This document shows, one piece after another, positions 33,685 through 43,438 of a stretch of DNA of 64,000 nucleotides. The DNA is from Erythrobacter fulvus. Its GTDB lineage: Bacteria; Pseudomonadota; Alphaproteobacteria; Sphingomonadales; Sphingomonadaceae. Where the stretch lies: the NCBI RefSeq assembly GCF_028595285.1, contig NZ_JAQQXQ010000005.1, forward strand, positions 186,001 to 250,000. The letters run 5' to 3'. The notes beneath the pieces are model-generated. The model saw nothing but the letters and a program-made list of their open reading frames with translations, was not told the origin of the DNA and made no database searches. The first letter of the stretch is position 1; the number at the start of each line of letters is the position of its first letter. A program made the position numbers and the translations under genes.

Positions 33685-35778
33685 ATGAGCGAAACCTCGC
33701 ACCCCTTTTACGACATGCACGCCCACGGCTTCGTGCGCGTGGCGACGGCGACCCCGTGCGCGCGCCCGGCCGATGTCGCCTATAATACCGCAGGCGTGCT
33801 CGACGAGGCGCGCAAGGCGCATGCGGCCAACGTCGATCTGGTGGTGTTTCCCGAACTGACGCTGTCCTCCTACGCGATTGACGATCTGTTATTGCAGGAC
33901 GCGCTGCTTGACCGGGTGGAGCAAGCGGTGGCCGAGGTGGTTGAGGCGTCTGCTGCATTGTCGCCGGTGCTGGTGCTGGGTGCGCCGCTGCGGCGCGGGG
34001 GCAAGCTTTACAATTGCGCGCTGGTGATCGCAGGCGGCGAATTGCTGGGCGTGGTGCCCAAAAGCTATCTGCCCAATTACCGCGAGTTTTACGAGAAGCG
34101 TTACTTTGCGCACGGGCGCGGTTGCCGCGACCTGTGGATCGCGGTGGCGGGCGAGGAAGTGCCGTTCGGCACCGATCTGGTGTTTGCCGCCGCCAATTTG
34201 CCCGGTTTCCGTTTCGGGGTGGAGATCTGCGAGGATTTCTGGGCACCCAATCCGCCCGGCACCATGGCCGCGCTCGCCGGCGCGCTGATCCTGTGCAACC
34301 TTTCCGCCTCGCCCGTCACCATCGGGCGCGCGGATGATCGCCACCTGCACTGCCGCTCCGCCGCCTCGCGCGCGATCGCGGCCTATGTCTATTCCGCCAG
34401 CGGCCACGGAGAAAGCACCACCGATCTTTCGTGGGACGGGCAGGGCGTGATCTACGAGATGGGCGATCTGCTGGCCGAAAGTGCGCGGTTCGATCTGACA
34501 GGCGAACTGACGGTGGTCGATATCGATGCCGACCGGATCGCGGCCGAACGTCTGCGCAACCAGACCTTCGCCGACGCCGCAGAGGCCGCGGGCCGGCCCG
34601 AGGACAAGTACCGCCGGATCATTTTCGAACACGCCTTTGCCGAAGGCGATATCGGCCTGTTGCGTCCGGTGCGGCGCTTCCCCTTCGTGCCCGATCGTCC
34701 CGACAAGCTGGACGAGGATTGCTACGAGGCGTTCAATATCCAGGTCGATGCCCTGATGCGCCGCATTCAGGCGACGGGCACGAAAAGCCTCGTCATCGGC
34801 ATTTCCGGCGGGCTCGACAGCACGCATGCGCTGATCGTGGCGGCCAAGGCGTGCGACCGGCTGGGCCTGCCGCGCGCGATGATCCGCGGCTATACCATGC
34901 CCGGTTTCGGCACCTCGGAAGGAACGAAAAGCAACGCCCACCAGCTGATGGCGGCGATGGAGATTACCGCAGGCGAAATCGACATCCGTCCCGCCGCGAA
35001 CAAGATGCTGGAGGATATCGGCCACCCCTTTGCCGACGGCGAGCCGGTGCATGATGTGACCTTCGAGAACGTGCAGGCGGGGCTGCGCACCGATTACCTG
35101 TTCCGGCTTGCCGGGCAGCATAACGGCTTTGTGGTCGGCACCGGCGATCTTTCCGAGCTGGCGCTGGGCTGGTGCACCTATGGCGTGGGTGACCACATGA
35201 GCCATTACGGGGTGAATGCGGGCGTGCCCAAGACGCTGATCCAGTATCTTATCCGCTGGGTCATCGGCACGGGCCAGTTCACCGATGCCTGCGGGCAGGT
35301 GCTGGGCGCGATCCTGGATACCGAGATTTCGCCCGAACTGGTGCCGCCGGGCGCGGACGGGCAGATACAGTCGACCGAAAGCCTCATCGGGCCCTATGAA
35401 CTCAACGACTTCTTCCTCCACCACGTGATCCGTTATGGCCAGCGCCCGTCCAAGGTCGCCTTTCTGGCGTGGCACGCGTGGAAGGAGCGCGAAGGCGGAT
35501 TGTGGCCTGCGGGTTTCCCCGATGCGCGCAAGAACGCCTATGATCTGGCGACCATCGCCCATTGGCTTGACCGGTTTCTGCACCGCTTCTTCGGCTTTTC
35601 ACAGTTCAAGCGTTCGGCGCTGCCCAACGGGCCGAAGGTCTCTTCTGGCGGGGCGCTCAGTCCGCGTGGCGACTGGCGCGCACCTTCGGACGCGGTGGCG
35701 AGTGTGTGGCGGGAGGAATTGCGCGGCAGCCTGCCTGCCGGGGTGGTGCAAGAGGTGTTCGGCGACGCTGCCGTCTGA
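33685..35778 (+). CDS. nadE: Glutamine-dependent NAD+ synthetase
   Basis: Seen: 697 residues. The N-terminal nitrilase-like amidase domain has the Glu-Lys-Cys triad: E57 in VVFPELTLSSY, K126 in VVPKSYLPNY and C182 in GVEICEDFW. The C-terminal NAD synthetase domain carries the PP-loop SGGLDSTHA from S374. Known: it makes NAD+ from nicotinic acid adenine dinucleotide with ATP, using ammonia channelled from glutamine. Length and order match the long bacterial type known from Mycobacterium tuberculosis. The stop overlaps the start of the next gene (TGATG), so the transporter is probably co-translated. Confidence 0.95.
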   Translation: MSETSHPFYDMHAHGFVRVATATPCARPADVAYNTAGVLDEARKAHAANVDLVVFPELTLSSYAIDDLLLQDALLDRVEQAVAEVVEASAALSPVLVLGAPLRRGGKLYNCALVIAGGELLGVVPKSYLPNYREFYEKRYFAHGRGCRDLWIAVAGEEVPFGTDLVFAAANLPGFRFGVEICEDFWAPNPPGTMAALAGALILCNLSASPVTIGRADDRHLHCRSAASRAIAAYVYSASGHGESTTDLSWDGQGVIYEMGDLLAESARFDLTGELTVVDIDADRIAAERLRNQTFADAAEAAGRPEDKYRRIIFEHAFAEGDIGLLRPVRRFPFVPDRPDKLDEDCYEAFNIQVDALMRRIQATGTKSLVIGISGGLDSTHALIVAAKACDRLGLPRAMIRGYTMPGFGTSEGTKSNAHQLMAAMEITAGEIDIRPAANKMLEDIGHPFADGEPVHDVTFENVQAGLRTDYLFRLAGQHNGFVVGTGDLSELALGWCTYGVGDHMSHYGVNAGVPKTLIQYLIRWVIGTGQFTDACGQVLGAILDTEISPELVPPGADGQIQSTESLIGPYELNDFFLHHVIRYGQRPSKVAFLAWHAWKEREGGLWPAGFPDARKNAYDLATIAHWLDRFLHRFFGFSQFKRSALPNGPKVSSGGALSPRGDWRAPSDAVASVWREELRGSLPAGVVQEVFGDAAV

Positions 35779-36677
35779 TGCCCAAAAACCTGCCCCTGTC
35801 TGCGCTCGGCATCATGCTGTTCTGCAATGTCGCCTGGGCGCTGAATGTGGTGGTCAGCAAGATCGCGGTATCGACGCTGGGACTGCCGCCGCTGTTCTAC
35901 ACCGTGCTGCGTTCGGCCATGGTGCTGGTGGTGCTGTTCCCGCTGCTGCGCGAGATCCCGGCCCGCCTGCCAATGGTGCTCGCTATCGGTTTTGCCGTCA
36001 CCGGTGGCAGCTTCGGACTGCAATTCGTCGGGCTCCAGACCGCAAGCCCCTCTGCGGTGGGGATCGTCAACCTTGCCGGCGCGCCGCTGACTGTGCTGTT
36101 CACGATCATCTTTCTGGGCGAGGAAGTGCGCTGGCGGCGCGGGATCGGCATGGCGCTGGCGCTGGGCGGAGTGGGCCTTGCGATCGGATCGCCTTCGGGA
36201 TCTAGCAGCATTGTCGGCCTGAGCTTTGCGTTTGCGGGCGTGCTGATCGGCGCTTTCGCCTCTGTTTTCGTCAAGCGGCTGGCGATCGGTTCGGTCGCGC
36301 TTCAGGCATGGGCTGCGGTGGCTTCACTGGTGGTCATGCTGCCCGCAACGTTGCTGCTGGAAAGCGGGCAGGCCGATGCCGTGGAAGCCGCGCCGCTGGC
36401 GGTGGCGGGATGCGTGCTGTTTGCAGGTCTGGTCGTCTCGGTCGGCGCGCATTCGGCCTATTTCCGCCTGTTCCAGACCTACGACGCCAACCTGATCGTG
36501 CCGCTGACGCTGCTTACGCCGCTGCTGACCATCGCCTTCGGCACCTGGCTGACGGGCGATACGATCGGCTGGCCATTGCTGACAGGCGGGGCGCTGGCAA
36601 TCCTCGGGGTGGCGATCATCGTCATCCGCCCGAGCCGTAACATCTTCAAGCCGCTGCTGGTGCGCCCGCGGCTCTAA
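35778..36677 (+). CDS. EamA-family (DMT) transporter
   Basis: Seen: 299 residues from ATG 35778 overlapping the nadE stop. Ten hydrophobic helices in two EamA repeats are visible (first NVAWALNVVVSKIAVSTLGLPPL, second GLSFAFAGVLIGAFASVFVKRL; both end with the typical PLLTIAFGTWLTGDTI-like gate). Known: drug/metabolite exporters of the inner membrane such as YdcZ/RhaT relatives. Substrate cannot be inferred from coupling to nadE. An in-frame extension to 35706 overlaps nadE coding sequence and is rejected. Confidence 0.87.
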   Translation: MPKNLPLSALGIMLFCNVAWALNVVVSKIAVSTLGLPPLFYTVLRSAMVLVVLFPLLREIPARLPMVLAIGFAVTGGSFGLQFVGLQTASPSAVGIVNLAGAPLTVLFTIIFLGEEVRWRRGIGMALALGGVGLAIGSPSGSSSIVGLSFAFAGVLIGAFASVFVKRLAIGSVALQAWAAVASLVVMLPATLLLESGQADAVEAAPLAVAGCVLFAGLVVSVGAHSAYFRLFQTYDANLIVPLTLLTPLLTIAFGTWLTGDTIGWPLLTGGALAILGVAIIVIRPSRNIFKPLLVRPRL

Positions 36678-36829
36678 GCCTGTTCGGTGCAGGCTGTCGC
36701 AGGTTCGAAGGTTTCGTCAAAAATGCGTCAAAGCGACGTCTTTCGGCGCGCTTCGCCTTGCCATGCGGCGACCCTGTCCTAGGGTTGTGCTTCGCGCCGG
36801 TATCGGGGCGATGGACAGGGGGAAAGTGC

Positions 36830-38200
36830 ATGGACCGGACGGCAACCTCCAAGGGGCTGGTGCTGGAGCATTCGCGGCCGCTGCGCCTGTTCACGCTGTT
36901 CATTCTCTATGTCGGTCAGGGCATGCCGATCGGGCTGTTCTGGTTTGCGATCCCGGCGTGGATGGCGGTGAACGGCGCCAGTGCGGCCGATGTCGGATCG
37001 GTTGCCGCGCTGACGGCGCTGCCCTGGTCGCTGAAGCTGGTCAACGGTTTCATCATGGATCGCTACACCTTCCTGCCGATGGGGCGCCGCCGGGCGTGGA
37101 TCCTGGGGGCGCAAGGCGTGATGATTGCAGGACTGGTGATTGCCGCACTGATCGATCCGGCGGTCACCGATGTCGGCTTTCTCGGCGCGATCGGTTTTGC
37201 CGTAAACATGGCGACCACCTTTCAGGACGTCGCGGTCGACGGGCTTGCCGTCGATATCATGACCGAGGACGAGCGCGCGCGCGGCAGCGGCATGATGTTC
37301 GGCGGACAATCGATCGGTATCGCCGCAGCGACCGCGATCTGCGGCTTCGTGATCGAAGATTTCGGAGCGCCTGCCGCCTTCCTGATCGTTGCCGCGATCA
37401 TCCTTGCCCTGTGCGTCTATATCGCAACCTTCCGCGAGCGTGACGGGGAGAGGCTGCTGCCGTGGAGTGGCGGCGCGGCACAACAGCGCAACCTCGACAT
37501 CCAGATCGAGGCCTGGTGGCCCCTGTTCAAATCTACCGTGCTTTCGATGGGAAAGCTGGTGAGCCTGCTGTGGCTGCCCGTGCTGTTCGGGCGCGGCATA
37601 TTATACGGCGGCCTGACCGGCGCGACGCCGTTGATCGGCGCGAATTACGGCGGGTGGGACACCTCGGAAATTGCCACGCTGACAGCGACTGCGGGTCTTG
37701 TCGCAGGGGTTTTGTGCATGACGCTGGGCGGGTGGCTGGGTGACCGCTACGGGGCCAAGAGGATCGCGATCATGTGGTGCGTTGTGCAACTAGGGATGAT
37801 CGGAGGCATGTATCTTGCCCAGCCCTGGTGGGGCGATCCGCGGCTGTTCATGGCCTTCGTCTATGCGTGGATTTCGCTTGACCTGCTGCTCACTGTGGCC
37901 GCGCTGCCGATTTCGATGCGGCTGTGCGATCCCAAAGTCGCCGCAACCCAGTTCACGATCTACATGGCAGTCAGCAATTTCGGCATTTCCTTCGGCGCCT
38001 TTATGCTGGGCAAGACCGAAGCCATGGGCGGTCTTGCCTCGATCTTTCTGGTCGTCGGGGCCGGGGTTCTGACGGCGCTGCTGTTGCTGCTAACCGTGCG
38101 TTATCCGCGACGCCCTGAATATTACGCGCGTCAGGCCGAAGCGGCGTTGGTATTCGACAGCGCCGCACCGCTCCCGAAGGAACGGCGCGGCCTGTCTTAA
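36830..38200 (+). CDS. MFS transporter, AmpG/PAT-like
   Basis: Seen: 456 residues from ATG 36830 with GGGGGAAAG directly upstream. Twelve hydrophobic segments. The opening (LFILYVGQGMPIGLFWFAIPAWM), PWSLKLVNGFIMDRYTF and the helix-4/5 stretch FQDVAVDGLAVDIMTEDERARGSG resemble the AmpG/acetyl-CoA transporter (PAT) branch of the MFS. Known: AmpG imports anhydromuropeptides, but many relatives carry other substrates. Length is shorter than E. coli AmpG and no muropeptide gene is adjacent, so I give no specific substrate. Convergent with azoR, 6 bases apart. Confidence 0.8.
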   Translation: MDRTATSKGLVLEHSRPLRLFTLFILYVGQGMPIGLFWFAIPAWMAVNGASAADVGSVAALTALPWSLKLVNGFIMDRYTFLPMGRRRAWILGAQGVMIAGLVIAALIDPAVTDVGFLGAIGFAVNMATTFQDVAVDGLAVDIMTEDERARGSGMMFGGQSIGIAAATAICGFVIEDFGAPAAFLIVAAIILALCVYIATFRERDGERLLPWSGGAAQQRNLDIQIEAWWPLFKSTVLSMGKLVSLLWLPVLFGRGILYGGLTGATPLIGANYGGWDTSEIATLTATAGLVAGVLCMTLGGWLGDRYGAKRIAIMWCVVQLGMIGGMYLAQPWWGDPRLFMAFVYAWISLDLLLTVAALPISMRLCDPKVAATQFTIYMAVSNFGISFGAFMLGKTEAMGGLASIFLVVGAGVLTALLLLLTVRYPRRPEYYARQAEAALVFDSAAPLPKERRGLS

Positions 38201-38206
38201 GCCGGA

Positions 38207-38803
38207 TCAGGCGGCCAGCTTCGTTGCGGTTTCCTGCGCGGCGGCAATCTTCGCTTCGCCGTCAGCGCCCATGATCCCGTCGGCGGCGACGATTTCCACG
38301 TCGGTAATGCCGAGGAAGCCGAGGAAGAAGGTCAGCCAGCGGCTCATGAAGTCGATGTCGCTGCCCACCGGCGTGCCGCCCGACGCAATCGCGATATAGG
38401 CCTTCTTGCCGGTCAGCAGACCTTCAGGGCCGGTGGCGGTGTAGCGGAAGGTGGTGCCGGCGCGCGCCACCAGATCGGCCCAGGCCTTGAGCGTCGCGGG
38501 CGGGCCGAAATTGTAGATCGGCGAGGCGATGACGATGGTGTCGGCCGCCTGCAATTCGGCGATCAGCGTGTCGGCGATAGCGGCGAGTTCGGTCTGTTCC
38601 GGCGTCCGCTCGGCATAGGGCGCGAGGTTCGCAGCGAAACGTTCGGCGCTGACATAGGGCAGATCATTGGCGGCCAGATCGCGGGTGGTGACGGCACCGC
38701 CGGTCTTGGCGGCGAGCCCTTCCACGAGGCGCTGGCCGAGCCCGCGCGAGACGGAATCGGCATCCGAACGGATGCTGGCAGTGACATAGAGGATGTTGCT
38801 CAT
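38207..38803 (-). CDS. azoR: FMN-dependent NADH-azoreductase
   Basis: Seen: 198 residues of the flavodoxin-like NADPH_dehydrogenase-2/AzoR type: ILYVTASIRSDADSVSRGLG (phosphate loop), ASPIYNFGPPATLKAWADLVARAGTTFRYT and the late FLGFLGITDVEIV. Ribosome binding site AAGGA 9 bases upstream. Known: reduces quinones and azo dyes with NADH in the cytosol, protecting against quinone stress. It lies 96 bases downstream of the pirin gene on the same strand, with a strong hairpin in between, and both probably answer to the divergent LysR regulator. Confidence 0.92.
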   Translation of the reverse strand: MSNILYVTASIRSDADSVSRGLGQRLVEGLAAKTGGAVTTRDLAANDLPYVSAERFAANLAPYAERTPEQTELAAIADTLIAELQAADTIVIASPIYNFGPPATLKAWADLVARAGTTFRYTATGPEGLLTGKKAYIAIASGGTPVGSDIDFMSRWLTFFLGFLGITDVEIVAADGIMGADGEAKIAAAQETATKLAA

Positions 38804-38832
38804 CTTAGGAGTTCCTTCAATTGCGAGGGGGT

Positions 38833-38879
38833 GGAGCCGGCCGGCTCGGGGAGAGGGAGGAGAGGGGCCGGCCGGCTCC
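38833..38879 (-). other. Strong hairpin between pirin gene and azoR
   Basis: Seen: a perfect 13-bp stem (GGAGCCGGCCGGC / GCCGGCCGGCTCC) with a 21-base purine-biased loop (plus strand), between the pirin stop and the azoR start. No T tract follows. It could act as an mRNA processing or stabilising structure or a partial terminator that tunes azoR relative to pirin. Confidence 0.5.
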
Positions 38880-38899
38880 GTGGGGGGGCTTGTTACGGC

Positions 38900-39601
38900 T
38901 CAGGCGGCGTCGACCAGCACCACTTCGCTGTCTTCCAGCGCAGTGATGGTGACGCTTTCCAGCGCGGTGATCGCCACGCCGTCGCGGGCATTGGCTTCGA
39001 CATCAGCGATCCGGATCTTGCCAGTCGCCGGGACGAGGTAGAGGTGACGATCCGCGCTGCGGGGCGTGTAGGTCACGCTTTCGCCTGCCTTGATCGTCGC
39101 GCCCAGCACGCGGGCATCGGCCCGGATTTTCAGCGCGTCGTTATCATTCGCCACGCCGCTTGCCAGTGGTACGAAGGCACCATGACGATCAGTCTTGGGG
39201 AACTGGCGCGCGCCCCAGCTCGGCTCACCGCCGCGCTCGTCGGGGATGATCCAGATCTGGAACAGCGTGGTTTCGCCATCCTCCAGATTATACTCCGAAT
39301 GGCGCACGCCGGTCCCGGCGCTCATCACCTGTACGTCGCCCGCTTCGGTGCGGCCTTCGTTGCCCATGGAGTCGCGGTGCGTGATCGCGCCGGTGCGGAC
39401 ATAGGTGATGATCTCCATGTCGCTGTGCGGGTGGGTGGGAAAACCAGTGCCCGGTGCGATCTTGTCGTCGTTCCACACGCGCAGGGCACCCCAGTGGACG
39501 CGGGCGGGATCATGGTAATTGGCAAACGAAAAGTGATGGTGCGCATCAAGCCAGCCGTGGTTGGCGGCGCCGAGCGTTTTGAAGGGACGCAGTTCGATCA
39601 T
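38900..39601 (-). CDS. Pirin-family protein (quercetinase YhhW-like)
   Basis: Seen: 233 residues of the bicupin pirin fold. Metal ligands appear in FPTHPHSDMEIITYV and the GTGVRHSEYN block; DDKIAPGTGFPTHPH is the core family signature. Known: bacterial pirins such as YhhW are iron-binding enzymes with quercetin 2,3-dioxygenase activity or quinone/aromatic-related roles in the cytosol. Pairing with azoR and a divergent LysR gene is the standard arrangement for an aromatic or quinone stress unit. Confidence 0.92.
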   Translation of the reverse strand: MIELRPFKTLGAANHGWLDAHHHFSFANYHDPARVHWGALRVWNDDKIAPGTGFPTHPHSDMEIITYVRTGAITHRDSMGNEGRTEAGDVQVMSAGTGVRHSEYNLEDGETTLFQIWIIPDERGGEPSWGARQFPKTDRHGAFVPLASGVANDNDALKIRADARVLGATIKAGESVTYTPRSADRHLYLVPATGKIRIADVEANARDGVAITALESVTITALEDSEVVLVDAA

Positions 39602-39678
39602 GGCGTGTCTCCTTGTTCGTGTTGAGACGGAGATAGGCCGAGGTGATTAAACAGATAAGTGCGATAAAACTTGCCAAG

Positions 39679-39699
39679 ATGTTCGGATAATCCGAACAT
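39679..39699. promoter_or_regulatory. Perfect palindromic operator between pirin gene and LysR gene
   Basis: Seen: arms ATGTTCGGAT and ATCCGAACAT (perfect 10-bp inverted repeat) around a single A at 39689, only 7 bases before the LysR start and 77 bases before the pirin start. It contains the LysR-type T-N11-A core TCGGATAATCCGA. Inference: binding site of the divergent LysR regulator controlling the pirin-azoR unit and itself. Confidence 0.75.
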
Positions 39700-39706
39700 A
39701 GGTGCC

Positions 39707-40600
39707 ATGAAACTTGGCGAACCCACCCTTGACCAGCTGCGCATCTTCATTGCCGTGGCAGAACACGGCAGCTTCGGCGGGGCGGCCAAGGCGATGGGGC
39801 GCGCGGTATCGGCCGTGTCCTACGGCATTGCGCAGATCGAGGCGCAGCTTGGCCTCAGCCTGTTCGACCGCGAAGGTTCGCGCCGCCCGGTGCTGACCGC
39901 TGCGGGCGAAGGCCTGCTGGCCGAGGCGCGCGGCATAGCCGACGGGGTGGACGCCCTGCTCGCCAAGGCGCGTTCGCTCCACGCGGGACAGGAACCGTCG
40001 CTGACGCTGGTGGTGGACGTGATGGTGCCGGGCGAAGTGACGGCGCGGGTGCTGGGCGATTTCCGCCGCATGTTCCCGACCTGCGCGCTGACCTTGCGGA
40101 TCGAAGGCCTGGGCGCGGTCGCCGCCTGTGTGATCGAGGGCGGGGCGGATCTCGCCATCGGCGGGCCGGTGATCGGGGATCACCCCGCGCTGGAAAAGCA
40201 GGCCGTGGGCGAGCTCGATCTGGTGCCGGTCGCCGCACCAACCCACCCGCTGGCGCGTGCAGGCATCGCTCCGGGCGAAAGCCGCCGCCACCTGCAACTG
40301 GTGCTGACCGACCGTTCGCCGCTGACCGAGGGGCGCGAATTCTCGGTGCTGTCCCCGCTCACCTGGCGGCTGGGCGATCTTGGCGCCAAGCATTCGCTCC
40401 TCAAAGAGGGGCTAGGCTGGGGCAACATGCCGCGCGCAATGGTTGCCGACGATCTGGCGAGCGGCGCGCTGGTGGAACTCGACCTGCCCGAAAAACCCGG
40501 CGCGCATTACCGCCTTTCCGCCCTTTGGCGGCGCGACACACGGCTCGGCCCGGCAGCCAGCTGGCTGGTCGATGCGTTCCGGGAGGGATTGGGCGGTTAG
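39707..40600 (+). CDS. LysR-family regulator of the pirin-azoR unit
   Basis: Seen: 297 residues from ATG 39707. The helix-turn-helix (TLDQLRIFIAVAEHGSFGGAAKAMGRAVSAVSYGIAQIEAQLGLSLFDR) is followed by a LysR sensor domain (about 90-290). Divergent from the pirin gene, with a perfect palindrome between them. Inference: activator responding to quinone-like or electrophilic compounds, by analogy with other azoR/pirin-linked LysR proteins. The frame extends 12 residues upstream through the operator and is not conserved. Its stop overlaps that of the convergent GST gene by 4 bases. Confidence 0.9.
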   Translation: MKLGEPTLDQLRIFIAVAEHGSFGGAAKAMGRAVSAVSYGIAQIEAQLGLSLFDREGSRRPVLTAAGEGLLAEARGIADGVDALLAKARSLHAGQEPSLTLVVDVMVPGEVTARVLGDFRRMFPTCALTLRIEGLGAVAACVIEGGADLAIGGPVIGDHPALEKQAVGELDLVPVAAPTHPLARAGIAPGESRRHLQLVLTDRSPLTEGREFSVLSPLTWRLGDLGAKHSLLKEGLGWGNMPRAMVADDLASGALVELDLPEKPGAHYRLSALWRRDTRLGPAASWLVDAFREGLGG

Positions 40601-41229
40601 GGCCCGAACAGGATCGGCGGATCGCCCGCCTTCCACGGTGCGAATTTCGGCATGACAGCGGTGAACAGATCCGATGTGACCAGCCGATCGAGCCACGCCT
40701 GCAAATGCGGCAGGGGCTGCTCGGCGAACCAGTCCGGATCGATGCCGGCAAACTGGCGGATGAAGGGAAACAGCGCGATGTCGGTGAAGGTGCGGTTCGG
40801 CTCGCACAGGAACGGCGCCGTCGTCAGCCGCGCCTCGAGCGGTTCGAGCAGCGCCAGCGCGGCGGCGCGATGGTCGGTCAGGCCGTCCTCCTCGTAGCGG
40901 CCCGGATATTTCGCGCGGTCCAGATGGTGCTTGAAGGGCCCGTCATTGGCCGCGATCAGCGCCGCATCCTCGCCCGCCAGCCAGCCTTCGGGGTCGTTCC
41001 CGCGCAGCGCCCAGCGCATGGTGTCGAGACTTTCATCGATCACGGTGCCGTCGGCCAGCACCAGCACCGGAACCGTCGCCTTGGGCGAGGCGGCGGCGAG
41101 TTCCGGCGGCTTGACGGCGAGTTGTACCTCGCGCAATTCGACCGTGACCCCCGCCACCCACAGCGCCATGCGCGCCCGCATCGCATAAGGGCAGCGGCGG
41201 AAGGTATAGAGGACGGGCGGCGCGCTCAT
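40597..41229 (-). CDS. Glutathione S-transferase family protein
   Basis: Seen: 210 residues from ATG at 41227-41229, which overlaps the trhO stop (ATGA). The thioredoxin-like N-terminal domain has [17 protein letters not shown], where the RCPYA cysteine is the likely catalytic residue as in omega/beta-like classes, then [16 protein letters not shown] (cis-Pro and GSH-binding Ser). The C-terminal helical domain is short ([17 protein letters not shown]). Known: glutathione-dependent reduction or conjugation in the cytosol. It is the last gene of the ilvE-trhO-gst unit. Confidence 0.87.
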   Translation of the reverse strand: MSAPPVLYTFRRCPYAMRARMALWVAGVTVELREVQLAVKPPELAAASPKATVPVLVLADGTVIDESLDTMRWALRGNDPEGWLAGEDAALIAANDGPFKHHLDRAKYPGRYEEDGLTDHRAAALALLEPLEARLTTAPFLCEPNRTFTDIALFPFIRQFAGIDPDWFAEQPLPHLQAWLDRLVTSDLFTAVMPKFAPWKAGDPPILFGP

Positions 41230-42022
41230 CCCTCGCACACCGGGCAGGCCTCGCCCATGGGCAAAGGCCGCCCGCAAGGCTGGCAGCGGGTGTGCGTGCC
41301 GGGTTCAAGCCCGTGGCGCAGGCTCACGCGTTCATCGAACACGAAGCATTCGCCCTGCCAAAGGCTCTGTTCTTCAGGCACTTGTTCGAGATATTTCAGG
41401 ATGCCGCCCTTGAGATGATAAACCTCTTCCACGCCTTCCGATCGCAGGAAGCTGGTTGATTTCTCGCAGCGGATGCCGCCGGTGCAGAACATCGCGACGC
41501 GCTTCTTGCCTTCCAGCAGCTCCTCACGGTGGGCGCGGAACCAGGCGGGGAAATCGCGGAAGCTTGGCGTCGCGGGGTCGAGCGCACCGGCGAAGCTGCC
41601 GATCGCGACTTCGTAATCATTGCGGGTGTCGATCACCAGCGTTTCGGGATCCGCGATCAGCGCGTTCCAGTCATGCGGATCGACATATTGGCCGACGGCA
41701 AGCGTCGGGTCGATGTCCGGCTCGCCCATGGTGACGATTTCGCGCTTCACCCGCACCTTCATGCGGCCGAAGGGCATGGCAGGCGCGTGGGAGAACTTCA
41801 CGTCGAGATCGGCGCAGCCCGGCAGGGCGCGGATGGTGCCGAGCACTGCGGCCAAAGCATTGTCGGTGCCCGCGATGGTGCCGTTGATCCCCTCGCGCGC
41901 GAGCAGCAGCGTGCCATTTACGCCCGTCGCCTCGCACGCCGCCAGCAGCGGTTCGCGCAGCGCAGCGGGATCTTTGAAGGGCGTGAACTTGTAGAGCGCC
42001 GCGACTGTGACCCCGGGGGCGA

Positions 42023-42026
<4 letters not shown>
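41226..42026 (-). CDS. trhO: tRNA uridine(34) hydroxylase TrhO (rhodanese-like)
   Basis: Seen: 266 residues from a GTG start at 42024-42026 that overlaps the ilvE stop (GTGA). The N-terminal acylphosphatase-like domain ([14 protein letters not shown]) and a central rhodanese domain with the active-site loop [11 protein letters not shown] are followed by a cysteine-rich tail ([19 protein letters not shown], two CxxC pairs) that may bind zinc. Known: TrhO (YceA) uses O2 to hydroxylate U34 of tRNAs on the way to 5-oxyacetyluridine-type modifications. Order and overlaps indicate one operon with ilvE and the GST gene. Confidence 0.92.
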
Positions 42027-43099
<1,073 letters not shown>

Positions 43100-43108
43100 G
43101 AAATGCGC

Positions 43109-43129
43109 CTAATCCTGCGCGGGGATTAG
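43109..43129 (-). promoter_or_regulatory. Hairpin/dyad just upstream of ilvE
   Basis: Seen: CTAATCC and GGATTAG form a perfect 7-bp dyad with a 7-base spacer, ending 10 bases before the ilvE start on the minus strand; another AGATTAG follows at 43134-43140. It may be an operator or a leader hairpin that covers the ribosome binding site. No recognised riboswitch class. Confidence 0.35.
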
Positions 43130-43290
43130 AGCAAGATTAGTGTTGGGGGGAGGCTCGTTGCCCTGCAACGCTTATGTCTTACGCTGGTACGGGCATAGGC
43201 CCGCAAGGGCGACCGCCCGTCTGCAGCGACGCGCCCGCAGGGCGTGTGAGCGAGGATTTCGCATCGCGGAGGCGATGCGGAACACAGAAA

Positions 43291-43331
43291 TGAAAAGGGC
43301 GCTTCCAGCCCGTCGGTGGAAACGCCCTTTC
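43291..43331 (-). terminator. Terminator of the 18-codon transcription unit
   Basis: Seen on the minus strand: GAAAGGGCGTTTCC and GGAAGCGCCCTTTTC form a 13-14 bp stem (one G-T pair) with an 11-base loop, followed by TTTTCATTT. It lies 50 bases after the stop of the small frame at 43382-43438 and well before ilvE, so the small unit is separate from ilvE. Confidence 0.8.
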
Positions 43332-43381
43332 ATGGTCAGCGGCCAGGAAGTGCCGCTCACGAAGCCTCTAGAGGTAATGAA

Positions 43382-43438
43382 TTACCGGTAGTGCCTCGCG
43401 CGGAAACTTGCCGACCTCTCTGCTGAACCATGAGACAT
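43382..43438 (-). CDS. 18-residue small protein with extreme Shine-Dalgarno (candidate)
   Basis: Seen: ATG at 43436-43438 opens an 18-codon frame, MSHGSAERSASFRARHYR, ending TAA. Upstream lies AAAGGAGGTGATCC (43440-43453), complementary to essentially the entire anti-Shine-Dalgarno end of 16S rRNA, with AGGAGG 7 bases from the ATG. An intrinsic terminator follows at 43291-43331. The peptide is basic and has no membrane segment or leucine/isoleucine/valine codons that would suggest attenuation of ilvE. Inference: a short translated gene, or an RNA whose main property is very strong 30S binding. The same frame is open upstream to 43588, but the SD placement argues for the short form. Confidence 0.6.
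   Translation of the reverse strand: MSHGSAERSASFRARHYR

Noticed and set aside
33889..35583. 564-codon open frame antisense to nadE
   Set aside because: nadE shows complete catalytic triad and PP-loop; the antisense product is low-complexity shadow.
43140..43391. 83-codon plus-strand open frame
   Set aside because: It crosses the small unit's terminator and hairpins, has no ribosome binding site and no protein-like composition.
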